A DNA stretch of 64,000 nucleotides from Variovorax sp. (GTDB lineage Bacteria > Pseudomonadota > Gammaproteobacteria > Burkholderiales > Burkholderiaceae_C), in the NCBI GenBank assembly GCA_017744935.1, contig JAGIAI010000010.1, forward strand, positions 40,324 to 104,323, read 5' to 3'. Below, piece by piece: positions 34,388 through 43,312 of the stretch. The translations under genes were made by a program, and so were the position numbers. The notes beneath the pieces are model-generated. The model did no database searches. It was not told the origin of the DNA and worked only from the letters and a program-made list of their open reading frames with translations. Position 1 is the stretch's first letter. Each line of letters starts with the position of its first letter.

Positions 34388-35008
34388 ATGAAATCCCTGT
34401 TGGCCGCCCTCGTCTTCACCGTGAGCCTCACGGGCTGCGCGACGCGCTGGGTGGTCGATAGCGACGTGCGGACCTTCTCCGAGATCGGCACCGTGCCGCC
34501 CGAAGCGACCTATCGCTTCGAGCGCCTGCCCTCCCAGCAATACGACGAGGCTGCGCAACTCCAGCTCGAAGCGATGGCCGGCCCCGCGCTCGAGGGCGTC
34601 GGCCTCCGCCGCGACGATGCCTCGCCGCACTACACCGCGCAGATCGGCGCACGCGTGACGTCGGAGCTTTCGCCATGGGTCGATCCGTGGTTCGGCAGCC
34701 CCTGGTACGGTCCGGGTCCATGGGGGCCCTACCGAGGCGCATGGGGCTACGGCCGCGGCTGGTATGGACCAGGCTGGTGGGGGCCACCGCCGGCCTACAA
34801 CCCCTGGTATTCCCGGGAGGTCAGTATCGTGCTGCGCGAGTTGCCCTCCAACCGGGTGGTCTACGAGACAAGGGCGCGCAACGATGGGCCGTACAACGAC
34901 AGCAGCGCCATCCTGCCGGTGATGTTCCAGGCAGCGCTCCAGGGCTTCCCCAACCCCCCGAAGGGCGAGCGGCGGGTGAACCTGGAAGTGCCGACCGCCC
35001 GCAATTGA
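34388..35008 (+). CDS. DUF4136 lipoprotein
   Basis: 206 residues with lipoprotein signal peptide (lipobox LTGC near residues 14-17) and Asp absent at +2, so outer-membrane sorting is likely. The fold matches DUF4136: FSEIGTVPPEATYRFERLPS, then a Trp/Gly/Pro-rich loop (WYGPGPWGPYRGAWGYGRG) with unusually many aromatic residues, and a C-terminal VNLEVPTAR. Function unknown. It follows ttcA by five bases. Confidence 0.85.
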   Translation: MKSLLAALVFTVSLTGCATRWVVDSDVRTFSEIGTVPPEATYRFERLPSQQYDEAAQLQLEAMAGPALEGVGLRRDDASPHYTAQIGARVTSELSPWVDPWFGSPWYGPGPWGPYRGAWGYGRGWYGPGWWGPPPAYNPWYSREVSIVLRELPSNRVVYETRARNDGPYNDSSAILPVMFQAALQGFPNPPKGERRVNLEVPTARN

Positions 35009-35030
35009 GCCACCCTCCGACAGCGGCGCC

Positions 35031-35047
35031 CTAGGGGTTCCCCCTAG
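35031..35047. promoter_or_regulatory. Perfect palindrome overlapping a -10-like site
   Basis: CTAGGGG-TTC-CCCCTAG has perfect 7-bp arms. TAGAAT (35045-35050) lies 7 bases before the next ATG, so a transcript would start at or near it, with no leader. A bound protein would cover the promoter. Confidence 0.4.
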
Positions 35048-35057
35048 AATTTCGCCG

Positions 35058-35696
35058 ATGGAGTCCACCCGCGTTATTGCAGTCCGCCACGGCGAAACCG
35101 CCTGGAACGTCGACACCCGCATCCAGGGGCAGCTCGACATCGAACTCAACGACACCGGCCTGTGGCAGGCCCGCCGCGTCGCCAAGGCGCTGGTCGAGGA
35201 ACCCATCGCCGCGATCTATGCCAGCGACCTCGCCCGCGCGTGGCAGACCGCCAGGGAGATCGGGGACCTGCGCCAGATCGACGTGACCACCGACACCGGC
35301 CTGCGCGAACGCGCTTTCGGGCACTTCGAAGGCCGGACCTTCGCGGACATCGACGCGGTCCTGCCGGATCAGGCACGCCTCTGGCGCACGCGCGATCCCG
35401 AATTCACACCGGAAGGCGGAGAGTCACTGCTCACATTCCGCGAGCGGATCACCAGCACGGCGGCCCGGCTGGCGGCCCAGCACCCCGGTGAACTGGTCGT
35501 GATGGTGGCCCACGGTGGTGTGATGGATGTGCTCTATCGCGCCGCCACCGGTCAGGGCCTGCAGGCGCCGCGCACCTGGGAACTGGGCAATGCGGCCATC
35601 AACCGCCTGCTCTGGACCCCGCAGGGCTTCACGCTCGTCGGCTGGGCGGACACCCGGCATCTCAACGACGACGTGCTCGACGAAACCACCGTCTGA
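35058..35696 (+). CDS. Histidine phosphatase / phosphoglycerate mutase-like (GpmB-type)
   Basis: 212 residues. Catalytic His is in AVRHGETAWN, the Glu in LRERAFGHFEG and the second His in VAHGGVMDVLYRA. It matches the GpmB/CobC branch of the histidine phosphatase superfamily, so phosphatase activity on a small phosphoester is likelier than glycolytic mutase activity. It is preceded by the palindrome and -10-like site, and followed by a hairpin at 35754. Confidence 0.87.
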   Translation: MESTRVIAVRHGETAWNVDTRIQGQLDIELNDTGLWQARRVAKALVEEPIAAIYASDLARAWQTAREIGDLRQIDVTTDTGLRERAFGHFEGRTFADIDAVLPDQARLWRTRDPEFTPEGGESLLTFRERITSTAARLAAQHPGELVVMVAHGGVMDVLYRAATGQGLQAPRTWELGNAAINRLLWTPQGFTLVGWADTRHLNDDVLDETTV

Positions 35697-36076
35697 GGCG
35701 TCGCGACCGTCGAGTCGCAAAAACAGTACTTTCCTATGCATTTTTTGTCGATTCTGACGATCGACGTCAGCTTTTCGTATTCATTTCCAGTGGACATGGG
35801 CACAATCGTGACCGTGTGAAACTTTTGTCAACACGGCAAAAGCAACGAATTGCTTCGAATGTTGCAGCTCCCCAAAACGGCATAGGCTGCTCAGCATGGC
35901 TTTCGGAGGGTGGCACAAAGGCCTTTGAGAGGGCAATATCGGGTTCGTGGGAAAAGTGAAGCTTTGTGATTACTGTTCGTAACGGATACATGTGTTGCCA
36001 AACCACGCGCCGGTCCTGAAACAAAGCAGGGGTTACCAGAAGCTTCAAAACCACTCGCCAGCGGAGTCATCAGTCC
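35697..36076. promoter_or_regulatory. 380-base AT-richer region before the NRPS-PKS operon
   Basis: No gene seen. CTGACG-ATCGA-CGTCAG (35754-35770) is a perfect 6-bp hairpin followed by CTTTTCG, a possible terminator for the upstream gene. CCGTGT...ACACGG (35812-35836) is an inverted repeat with 13-bp spacer. A weak promoter TTGTGA (35964-35969), 17-base spacer, TACATG (35987-35992) would give an 80-base leader. No lux-box-like site is seen. Confidence 0.45.
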
Positions 36077-39000
36077 ATGGAACAACCACCTGCATCCAGT
36101 TCGCCCGTTGAGGCCGCGACGCTTTCGCTGGTGGATCTCTTCGTGGCCCGTCCCGGCGCGGCATCGCCCCCGGAACCGGCCACCTACGACCTGCAGGTTG
36201 CGGACCTCGCGGCGCGCTGGGCCGCCAAGGCATCCGAGTCGGCGCCATCCCCCGATACCCTGTTTGCTGCCGCGTGGGCGCTGCTTCAGGCGCGGTGGCT
36301 CGGCACCGCGGTGCCACTGGATGCGACCGCGAACGACTGGCTCGCACAAACCACGAGCGCAGCCGGCGAAAGCGACCCGTTCCACCTGACCTTCACGCCA
36401 GCGACCTCGGTGTTGAGCCTGCGCGGCCCCGCCTCCTTGCTCGACGCGAACCTCGCGGCAACTGTATTGACCGCCATCGCCGACACCGCGTCGGATCTTC
36501 TCGATCGGCCCGGTGCCAACCTGCGCGACATCCGCACCCTGACCGCCGAAGACCGCCAGCGTCAATCGGACGCATGGAACGTCCCACCCACGCCCTACGA
36601 CCGCTCGCTGACAGTCCACGCGATGTTCGACCGCCAGGTCGCCGCACGCGGCGAGGCGGTGGTGTTGGTCGGCGAGGACGGCCCCCTGAGCTACAACGAA
36701 GTAGCGCGCCGTGCCGAAGTGATGGCGCGCCGGCTGCAATCACGCGGCGTTCGCGCGGGCCATGCGGTGGGCGTGATGCTCGACCGCTCCAGCGCCGCCG
36801 TCATTACCCTGCTCGGCATCCTCAAAACGGGCGCGGCCTATGTGCCGATACAGCCCGACTTCCCCGCCGAGCGCATCGCGTTCATGCTGTCACACGCCGA
36901 CGTCGGTCTCGTCGTCACCCAGGCCGCGCACCGGCAGCTCGTTCCCAGCGAGCGGCCGGTGCTTTCCATCGATGACGGGCGCGCGGCCGAGGAAACCGCG
37001 CTCCCGCTTTTCGCGCCCGCCGAAGCCGATGGCGAATCGGTCGCCTACGTGATGTACACCTCGGGCTCGACCGGTACGCCCAAGGGCATCGAGATCTGCC
37101 ACCGGTCGATCCTGCGGCTGGTGACCGACGCGCATTACGTGGACCTGCCGGCCGGCGAGGCGATGCTTCACGCGGCGCCGCTTGGCTTCGATGCCTCGAC
37201 GCTGGAAATCTGGGGCCCCCTGCTCAATGGCGGCATCTGCGTCGTCCTCGACGAACAGGTGCCGACGGGCGCCGGCCTCGCGCGCGCCATCGAACGCCAT
37301 TCCGTGCGCACCGCGTGGCTCACCGCAGCGCTCTTCAACGCAGTGGTCGACGACGACCCGCTTCAGCTCAAGGGCCTGCGCCAGTTGCTGGCGGGCGGCG
37401 AAGCGTTATCGGTGTCGCACGTCCGCCGCGCGATGGCAGCGCTGCCCGAGACGACATTGATCAACGGCTACGGCCCGACCGAGTGCACCACCTTCTCGGC
37501 GACGCACCGCATTCCGCGCGACCTGCCGGCCGATGCACGCTCGGTCCCGATCGGACGCCCGATCAACGACACCACGCTGCGCGTGCTGAGCCCGACGATG
37601 GCGATGCTGCCCGCCGGCCTCGTCGGCGAGCTTTGCATCGGCGGACGCGGGCTGGCGCGAGGCTACCTGCAGCGCCCAGACCTGACCGCCGAGCGCTTCG
37701 TCGCGGATCCCTATGGCGGTCCTGGCGATCGTCTCTATCGGACCGGCGACCAGGTGCGCTGGCTGCCCGACGGCACCATCGAATACATCGGCCGCGTGGA
37801 CGGCCAGGTCAAGATCCGCGGCCATCGCATCGAGACCGGCGAAGTCGAGGCGGCGCTGCTCACGCACCCAGGCGTCAAGTCCTGCGCGGTCGTTGCGCGC
37901 AAGGACGCCTCGGGCCGGTTGAGCCTCGTGGCCTACCTCGTCGCGCGCGCAGCAGAAGTGCCGTGGACCACGTTGCGCCATCACCTGGCCGACCATCTGC
38001 CCGAGGCGATGCTGCCTTCGGCACAGGTGTGGCTCCCCCAACTGCCGGTGACCAACAACGGCAAGCTCGACCGCCGCGCACTGCCGGAGCCGCCGCGTCA
38101 GCGGCCCGATCTCGCACAGGCCTTCGAAGAAGCGCGCACCGACGCCGAACGCATGGTGTGTGCGGCCTTCGCGCGCGCACTCGGCATCGACCAGGTCGGC
38201 CGCAACGACAACTTCTTCGACCTCGGTGGCGACTCGCTGCTGGTTCTGAAGGTGATGAAGGACCTGCAGCGCGGAAGCGAACGCCGTCTTTCGACCAACC
38301 TCTTCTTCCGCCAGCCCACGCCTGCCGCGCTCGCCGCAAGCCTGCAAGCCGACGAGCCAGTCGCGCCAAGGCGTGAAGTCGCCAGGCCCGCTTCCCGCAT
38401 CGGCGCCGAGATGGAACCCGTCGCGCTGATCGCCATGGCGGGGCGATTCCCCGGTGCGGCGGACGTCGAACAGTTCTGGGACAACCTCCTCGCCGGCCGC
38501 GAATCGATCAGCTTCTTCGACGACGCGAGCCTCGACGCCGGCGTGAGCGCTGCTCTTCGCGCCGACCCGCTCTACGTGCGTGCGCGCGGCGTCATCGACG
38601 ACATCGAGCAGTTCGACGCCGCCTTCTTCGGCATCAACCCGAAAGAAGCCGAGCTGATGGACCCGCAGCATCGCGTGTTCCTCGAAATCTGCTGGGAATG
38701 CCTCGAACGCGGCGGCTACGTGCCCGACCAGGCGCCCGGCCCGGTCGGCGTCTATGGCGGCATGTACAACCCGACCTACTTCCAGCGGCACGTGTCGACG
38801 CGTCCGGATCTGATCGAGATGGTCGGCGACTTCCAGGTGATGCTGGCCAACGAGAAGGACTACATCACCACCCGCGTGGCGAACAAGCTGAGCCTCACCG
38901 GCCCGGCCGTCAGCGTGCATACCGCGTGCTCGACATCACTGGTCGCGGTGGCGCAGGCCTTCCACGCGCTGCGTACCGGCCAGTGCCGCATGGCGCTCGC

Positions 39001-42000
39001 GGGCGGCGCATCGGTGACCTGCCCGCCGCGCAGCGGCTATCTCTACAACGAGGGCTCGATGCTCTCGCCCGACGGCCACACGCGCAGCTTCGACGCCAAG
39101 GCCAAGGGCACCGTCTTCAGCGACGGCGCGGCGGTGGTGCTGCTCAAGCGGCTCTCCGATGCGATCGCCGACGGCGACACCATCTATGCCGTGCTGCGCG
39201 GCGCGGCGGTCAACAACGACGGCGGCGCAAAGGCCAGCTTCACCGCGCCGAGCGTGGACGGCCAGGCCGCGGTGATCGAAGCCGCGCTCGCATCGTCCGG
39301 CGTCGAGGCGCGGAGCATCTCGTACATCGAAACCCACGGCACCGCGACGCCGATGGGCGATCCGATCGAAGTCGAAGGCCTCACGCGTGCGTTTGCCGCG
39401 CACACGGCCGACAAGGGCTTCTGCGCGATCGGCTCGCTCAAGAGCAACGTGGGCCACATGGTCACGGCCGCCGGTGCGGCGGGGCTCATCAAGGCCGCCC
39501 TGTCGCTGCACACGGAAGCCATTCCGGCCAGCCTGCACTATGAATCGCCGAACCCGTCGATCGACTTCGACGCGACGCCGTTCCGCGTGAACAGCCAGCT
39601 CCTGCCGTGGCCGCGCGAAGTGGCGCCGCGCCGGGCGGGCGTCAGCAGTTTCGGCGTGGGCGGCACCAACGCACACGTGGTCATCGAAGAAGCACCGGTG
39701 CGCGAGCCGTCCGATCCGGCGACCGGGCCGCAGCTCCTGACACTCTCGGCACGTTCGCCCGCCGCGCTGGCCGCTGCCGCGACGCGACTGGCCGACCACC
39801 TCGATGCACATCGCGACGTGCCGCTCGCCGATGTCGCGCACACGCTCCGCATCGGCCGGAAGGCATTCACGCATCGCGCCTGCGTGGTCGCAAGCTCGAT
39901 CGACGACGCCATTGCCGCGCTGCGCACGGCCGATTCGCCCGCGCGTGCCGGCGCCTCGCTGAGCGCCTGGGTGCCGCAGCCGGTGTTCGCGTTCCCGGGC
40001 CAGGGCGCGCAATACGCCGGCATGGGCCGCACGCTGTACGAGAACGATGCAGTCTTCCGCGCCGCTTTCGACGATTGCCTGCGCGCCTTCGACGGCGTGC
40101 TCGGCTTCGACCTGCGCGAGCGCATGTTCTCGGACGACGCCTCGGCGCTCGCGCCCACGTCGGTCACGCAGCCTGCGACTTTCGCGCTTGAATATTCATT
40201 GGCACGCCAGCTCATGGCGCTTGGGGCGCAGCCCGCCGCGATGGTCGGCCACAGCGTCGGCGAATTCGCCGCCGCGGTGCTGGCCGGCGTCATGCGCCTC
40301 GAAGATGCCGCACGCCTCGTGGCACGACGCGGCGCGCTGATGCAGGCGCTGCCCGCGGGCACGATGCTCTCCGTCCGCATGGCCGCCGCCGACCTGGTGC
40401 CGCTCCTGCCCGAAGGCATCTCGCTCGCCGCCGACAACGGCCCCAACGTGTGCGTGGCCGCCGGCCCGAGCGACGCGATCGAGAACCTGCGCGTCGCGCT
40501 CGAAGCGAAGGGGATCGTCGCAAAGGCACTCCAGACTTCGCACGCCTTCCATTCGGCCATGATGGAACCGGCCGTCGAGCCCTTCGAGGCGCTGGTGCGC
40601 GATACGAAGCTCTCGCCGCCCCTGCTTCCGATCTACTCGACGCTCACCGGCCGACTCCTCACCGAGGAAGAAGCGACCGACCCGCACTACTGGGCGCGCC
40701 ACCTGCGCGAAACCGTGCGCTTCTCGCCGGCGGTGCGTGAAGTGCTGGCCCAGCTCGCGCATCCGCTCTTCATCGAGATCGGCCCGCGCAACACGCTCGC
40801 GACGCTGGTGCGCCAGCACGCGACCAAAGCCGTGCCCGCGCCCGCCGTCTCGCTGCTGCTGGACCAGCCGCAAGGCGAGAACGCCGCATGGCGTCTTGCT
40901 GCCGGGCGCCTCTGGGCGCAGGGCATCGAGCTCGACCTGAACGCACTCGACACGCGCGCACGCAAGCACCGCGTGCGTCTGCCGACCTACCCCTTCGAGC
41001 GCAAGCGCTTCTGGGTCGACATCGCCGCGGCACCCGCCGCGACGGTTGCGCCCGTGGCGACTTCCGCCGCTTCCGCCCCACTTCTTTCCAATTCGCTTCC
41101 GGAGTTGACGATGACTGTCGCAGCCACTTCCGCACCGCCCGCGCGCCGCGCGTCCCTCGTCACCCGGCTGCGCGAGCTGTTCGAGAACCTGTCCGGCGTC
41201 GACATGGCCGGCGTCGACGGTTCGGCCCCCTTCGTGGAGATCGGGCTCGACTCGCTCACGCTCACGCAGGCGGCGCTGCAAGTCAAGAAGACCTTCAAGG
41301 TCAACCTCACCTTCCGCCAGCTGATGGAAAGCTATCGCAGCTTCGACGCGCTCGCCGAATTCCTCGATGCGACGCTGCCCGCCGAGCCTGCCGCTGCCGC
41401 ACCGGCCACCCCGGTCGCTGCGCCCGCAGCCACGATCACCGCGGTGGCGCCGCAAGTCGCGGCACCGGTGATCACGCCCGTGCAGCAGGTGATGCCCGCG
41501 ATGCAGCCCATGGCCCTGTCGGCTGGCGCCGGCACCCTGGTGCAGCAGCTCATCGCGCAACAGATGCAATTGATGCAACAGCAACTCGCATTGCTGTCGG
41601 CGGCACCATCGATGCCGGCCAGCCCCGCGCTGCCGGCACCCGTGGTGGAGCAACCCACGTCCAAGGCCTCCGTCGCGGCCACGGCGTCCAATTCGCAAGC
41701 TGCGCAAGCGGCGCAGCCCACGGCCACCGCATCCGCGACCGACATGGAAGCGCCCGCCAGTGAAGTCAAGTACGACGTCAAGAAGGCCTTCGGCGCCATC
41801 GCCCGCATCCACACGCAGGCCAAGGAACCGACCGAGCGGCAGAAGGCACGCCTGGCCGCCTTCATGCGCCGCTACACCGAGCGCACGAAGAAGAGCAAGG
41901 AATTCACCGCGCAGAACCGCCCGCACATGGCCGATCCGCGCGTGGTGAACGGCTTCCGACCGGCGACGAAGGAGATCACCTACCAGATCGTCATCGAGCG

Positions 42001-43312
42001 CTCCAAGGGCTCGCGCCTCTGGGACATCGACGGCAACGAGTACGTCGACACGCTCAACGGCTTCGGCATGAATCTCTTCGGCTGGACGCCGGACTTCATC
42101 AACGAGGCGGTGCACAAGCAGCTCGACCAGGGCTACGAGATCGGCCCGCAGCATCCACTCGCAGCCGACGTCACCAAGCTGCTGTGCGAGCTCACCGGCT
42201 TCGACCGCGCTGCGCTGTGCAACACCGGTTCCGAAGCGGTGATGGCTGCGCTGCGCATCGCACGCACCGTGACCGGTCGCAATACCGTGGTGCTGTTCAC
42301 CGGTTCGTACCACGGCACCTTCGACGAGGTGCTGGTGCGCGCCGGCCGCAATGCCAAGGGCATGTCCGCCGCGCCGGGCGTGCTGCAGACGATGTTCGGC
42401 GAAGTGCGGGTGCTCGACTACGGCACGCCCGAATCGCTCGAATTCATCCGCGCCAACGCGGAAGACCTCGCCGCCGTGCTCGTGGAGCCGGTGCAGAGCC
42501 GCCGCCCCGACTTCCAGCCGCGCGAGTTCCTGCGCGAACTGCGCGCGATCACCGATAAGTCGGAAACCTGCCTGATCTTCGACGAGGTCATCACCGGCTT
42601 CCGCAGCGACATCGGCGGTGCACAGGCGATCTTCGGCATCCGCGCGGACCTGGCCACCTACGGCAAGGTGCTCGGCGGCGGATTCCCGGTCGGCGTGATC
42701 GCCGGCAAGCGCGCCTACATGGACGCGCTCGATGGCGGCGCATGGCAGTACGGCGACGACTCGGTGCCCACCATTGGCGTCACCTACTTCGCGGGCACTT
42801 TCGTGCGGCATCCCCTCGCGCTCGCCGCGTCGAAGGCCGCGCTGGAGCACCTGAAGCAGGACAACAACAAGCTGCAGACCCAGCTCAACCTCCACACCGC
42901 CGCGATGGCCGACGAACTGACCGCGTTCTGCCGCGAAGTGGGCGCGCCGCTCGAGATCCGCTACTTCTCGTCGCTGTGGCGCGTGACCTGGCTCGAAGAC
43001 CATCCGCTGCAGGACTTGCTGTTCGCGATGATGCGCAGCCGCGGCGTGCACATCCTCGACAACTTCCCCTGCTTCATGACGACCGCGCATTCGCAGCAGG
43101 ACATCGCGACCATCAAGTCCGCATTCAAGGAATCGATCGCCGAGATGCAGGAAGCCGAACTGCTGCCGCGTCGCGCGGTCGTTCAATCGACCTTCGACGC
43201 ATCGCACCCACCCGTCCCCAATGCCCGGCTCGGCCGCGACAAGGATGGGCAGCCCGCCTGGTTCGTACCCGATCCGAACGCGCAAGGCAAATTCACGAAG
43301 TTCCAAGCATGA
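36077..43312 (+). CDS. Hybrid NRPS-PKS: C-remnant/A/T/KS/AT/T/aminotransferase
   Basis: 2411 residues. Residues 1-190 are the tail of a condensation domain without HHxxxDG, a remnant. A domain about 195-680: YTSGSTGTPKG, FDASTLEIWG, YGPTE; my reading of the binding-pocket code is DALWLGGTF(K), a valine-type code. T: Ser720 (LGGDSLL). KS about 779-1205: Cys951 (TACSTS), His1087, His1127. AT: Ser1393 (GHSVGE) and HAFH at 1489-1492, malonyl type. T: Ser1726 (GLDSLT). An Ala/Pro/Gln linker runs about 1765-1890. A class III aminotransferase about 1895-2390 has PLP Lys2197 (TYGKVLGGG), like iturin/mycosubtilin AMT. Predicted product on the T domain: valine extended with malonate, the beta-keto group then aminated. 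No KR is present. The start has only a weak GGAG at 36062. Confidence 0.93.
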   Translation: MEQPPASSSPVEAATLSLVDLFVARPGAASPPEPATYDLQVADLAARWAAKASESAPSPDTLFAAAWALLQARWLGTAVPLDATANDWLAQTTSAAGESDPFHLTFTPATSVLSLRGPASLLDANLAATVLTAIADTASDLLDRPGANLRDIRTLTAEDRQRQSDAWNVPPTPYDRSLTVHAMFDRQVAARGEAVVLVGEDGPLSYNEVARRAEVMARRLQSRGVRAGHAVGVMLDRSSAAVITLLGILKTGAAYVPIQPDFPAERIAFMLSHADVGLVVTQAAHRQLVPSERPVLSIDDGRAAEETALPLFAPAEADGESVAYVMYTSGSTGTPKGIEICHRSILRLVTDAHYVDLPAGEAMLHAAPLGFDASTLEIWGPLLNGGICVVLDEQVPTGAGLARAIERHSVRTAWLTAALFNAVVDDDPLQLKGLRQLLAGGEALSVSHVRRAMAALPETTLINGYGPTECTTFSATHRIPRDLPADARSVPIGRPINDTTLRVLSPTMAMLPAGLVGELCIGGRGLARGYLQRPDLTAERFVADPYGGPGDRLYRTGDQVRWLPDGTIEYIGRVDGQVKIRGHRIETGEVEAALLTHPGVKSCAVVARKDASGRLSLVAYLVARAAEVPWTTLRHHLADHLPEAMLPSAQVWLPQLPVTNNGKLDRRALPEPPRQRPDLAQAFEEARTDAERMVCAAFARALGIDQVGRNDNFFDLGGDSLLVLKVMKDLQRGSERRLSTNLFFRQPTPAALAASLQADEPVAPRREVARPASRIGAEMEPVALIAMAGRFPGAADVEQFWDNLLAGRESISFFDDASLDAGVSAALRADPLYVRARGVIDDIEQFDAAFFGINPKEAELMDPQHRVFLEICWECLERGGYVPDQAPGPVGVYGGMYNPTYFQRHVSTRPDLIEMVGDFQVMLANEKDYITTRVANKLSLTGPAVSVHTACSTSLVAVAQAFHALRTGQCRMALAGGASVTCPPRSGYLYNEGSMLSPDGHTRSFDAKAKGTVFSDGAAVVLLKRLSDAIADGDTIYAVLRGAAVNNDGGAKASFTAPSVDGQAAVIEAALASSGVEARSISYIETHGTATPMGDPIEVEGLTRAFAAHTADKGFCAIGSLKSNVGHMVTAAGAAGLIKAALSLHTEAIPASLHYESPNPSIDFDATPFRVNSQLLPWPREVAPRRAGVSSFGVGGTNAHVVIEEAPVREPSDPATGPQLLTLSARSPAALAAAATRLADHLDAHRDVPLADVAHTLRIGRKAFTHRACVVASSIDDAIAALRTADSPARAGASLSAWVPQPVFAFPGQGAQYAGMGRTLYENDAVFRAAFDDCLRAFDGVLGFDLRERMFSDDASALAPTSVTQPATFALEYSLARQLMALGAQPAAMVGHSVGEFAAAVLAGVMRLEDAARLVARRGALMQALPAGTMLSVRMAAADLVPLLPEGISLAADNGPNVCVAAGPSDAIENLRVALEAKGIVAKALQTSHAFHSAMMEPAVEPFEALVRDTKLSPPLLPIYSTLTGRLLTEEEATDPHYWARHLRETVRFSPAVREVLAQLAHPLFIEIGPRNTLATLVRQHATKAVPAPAVSLLLDQPQGENAAWRLAAGRLWAQGIELDLNALDTRARKHRVRLPTYPFERKRFWVDIAAAPAATVAPVATSAASAPLLSNSLPELTMTVAATSAPPARRASLVTRLRELFENLSGVDMAGVDGSAPFVEIGLDSLTLTQAALQVKKTFKVNLTFRQLMESYRSFDALAEFLDATLPAEPAAAAPATPVAAPAATITAVAPQVAAPVITPVQQVMPAMQPMALSAGAGTLVQQLIAQQMQLMQQQLALLSAAPSMPASPALPAPVVEQPTSKASVAATASNSQAAQAAQPTATASATDMEAPASEVKYDVKKAFGAIARIHTQAKEPTERQKARLAAFMRRYTERTKKSKEFTAQNRPHMADPRVVNGFRPATKEITYQIVIERSKGSRLWDIDGNEYVDTLNGFGMNLFGWTPDFINEAVHKQLDQGYEIGPQHPLAADVTKLLCELTGFDRAALCNTGSEAVMAALRIARTVTGRNTVVLFTGSYHGTFDEVLVRAGRNAKGMSAAPGVLQTMFGEVRVLDYGTPESLEFIRANAEDLAAVLVEPVQSRRPDFQPREFLRELRAITDKSETCLIFDEVITGFRSDIGGAQAIFGIRADLATYGKVLGGGFPVGVIAGKRAYMDALDGGAWQYGDDSVPTIGVTYFAGTFVRHPLALAASKAALEHLKQDNNKLQTQLNLHTAAMADELTAFCREVGAPLEIRYFSSLWRVTWLEDHPLQDLLFAMMRSRGVHILDNFPCFMTTAHSQQDIATIKSAFKESIAEMQEAELLPRRAVVQSTFDASHPPVPNARLGRDKDGQPAWFVPDPNAQGKFTKFQA

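Noticed and set aside
35697..36076. Quorum-sensing lux-box before the NRPS-PKS operon
   Set aside because: No 18-20-bp palindrome with the ACCTG...CAGGT pattern was found. The inverted repeats present do not match it, and no LuxR/LuxI gene is in the window.
40196..43306. 1036-codon open frame on the minus strand opposite the NRPS-PKS gene
   Set aside because: It mirrors the codon pattern of the sense gene in very GC-rich DNA, has an arbitrary His/Arg/Gly-rich composition and no recognisable domain or ribosome-binding site. Similar long antisense frames lie opposite most genes here.
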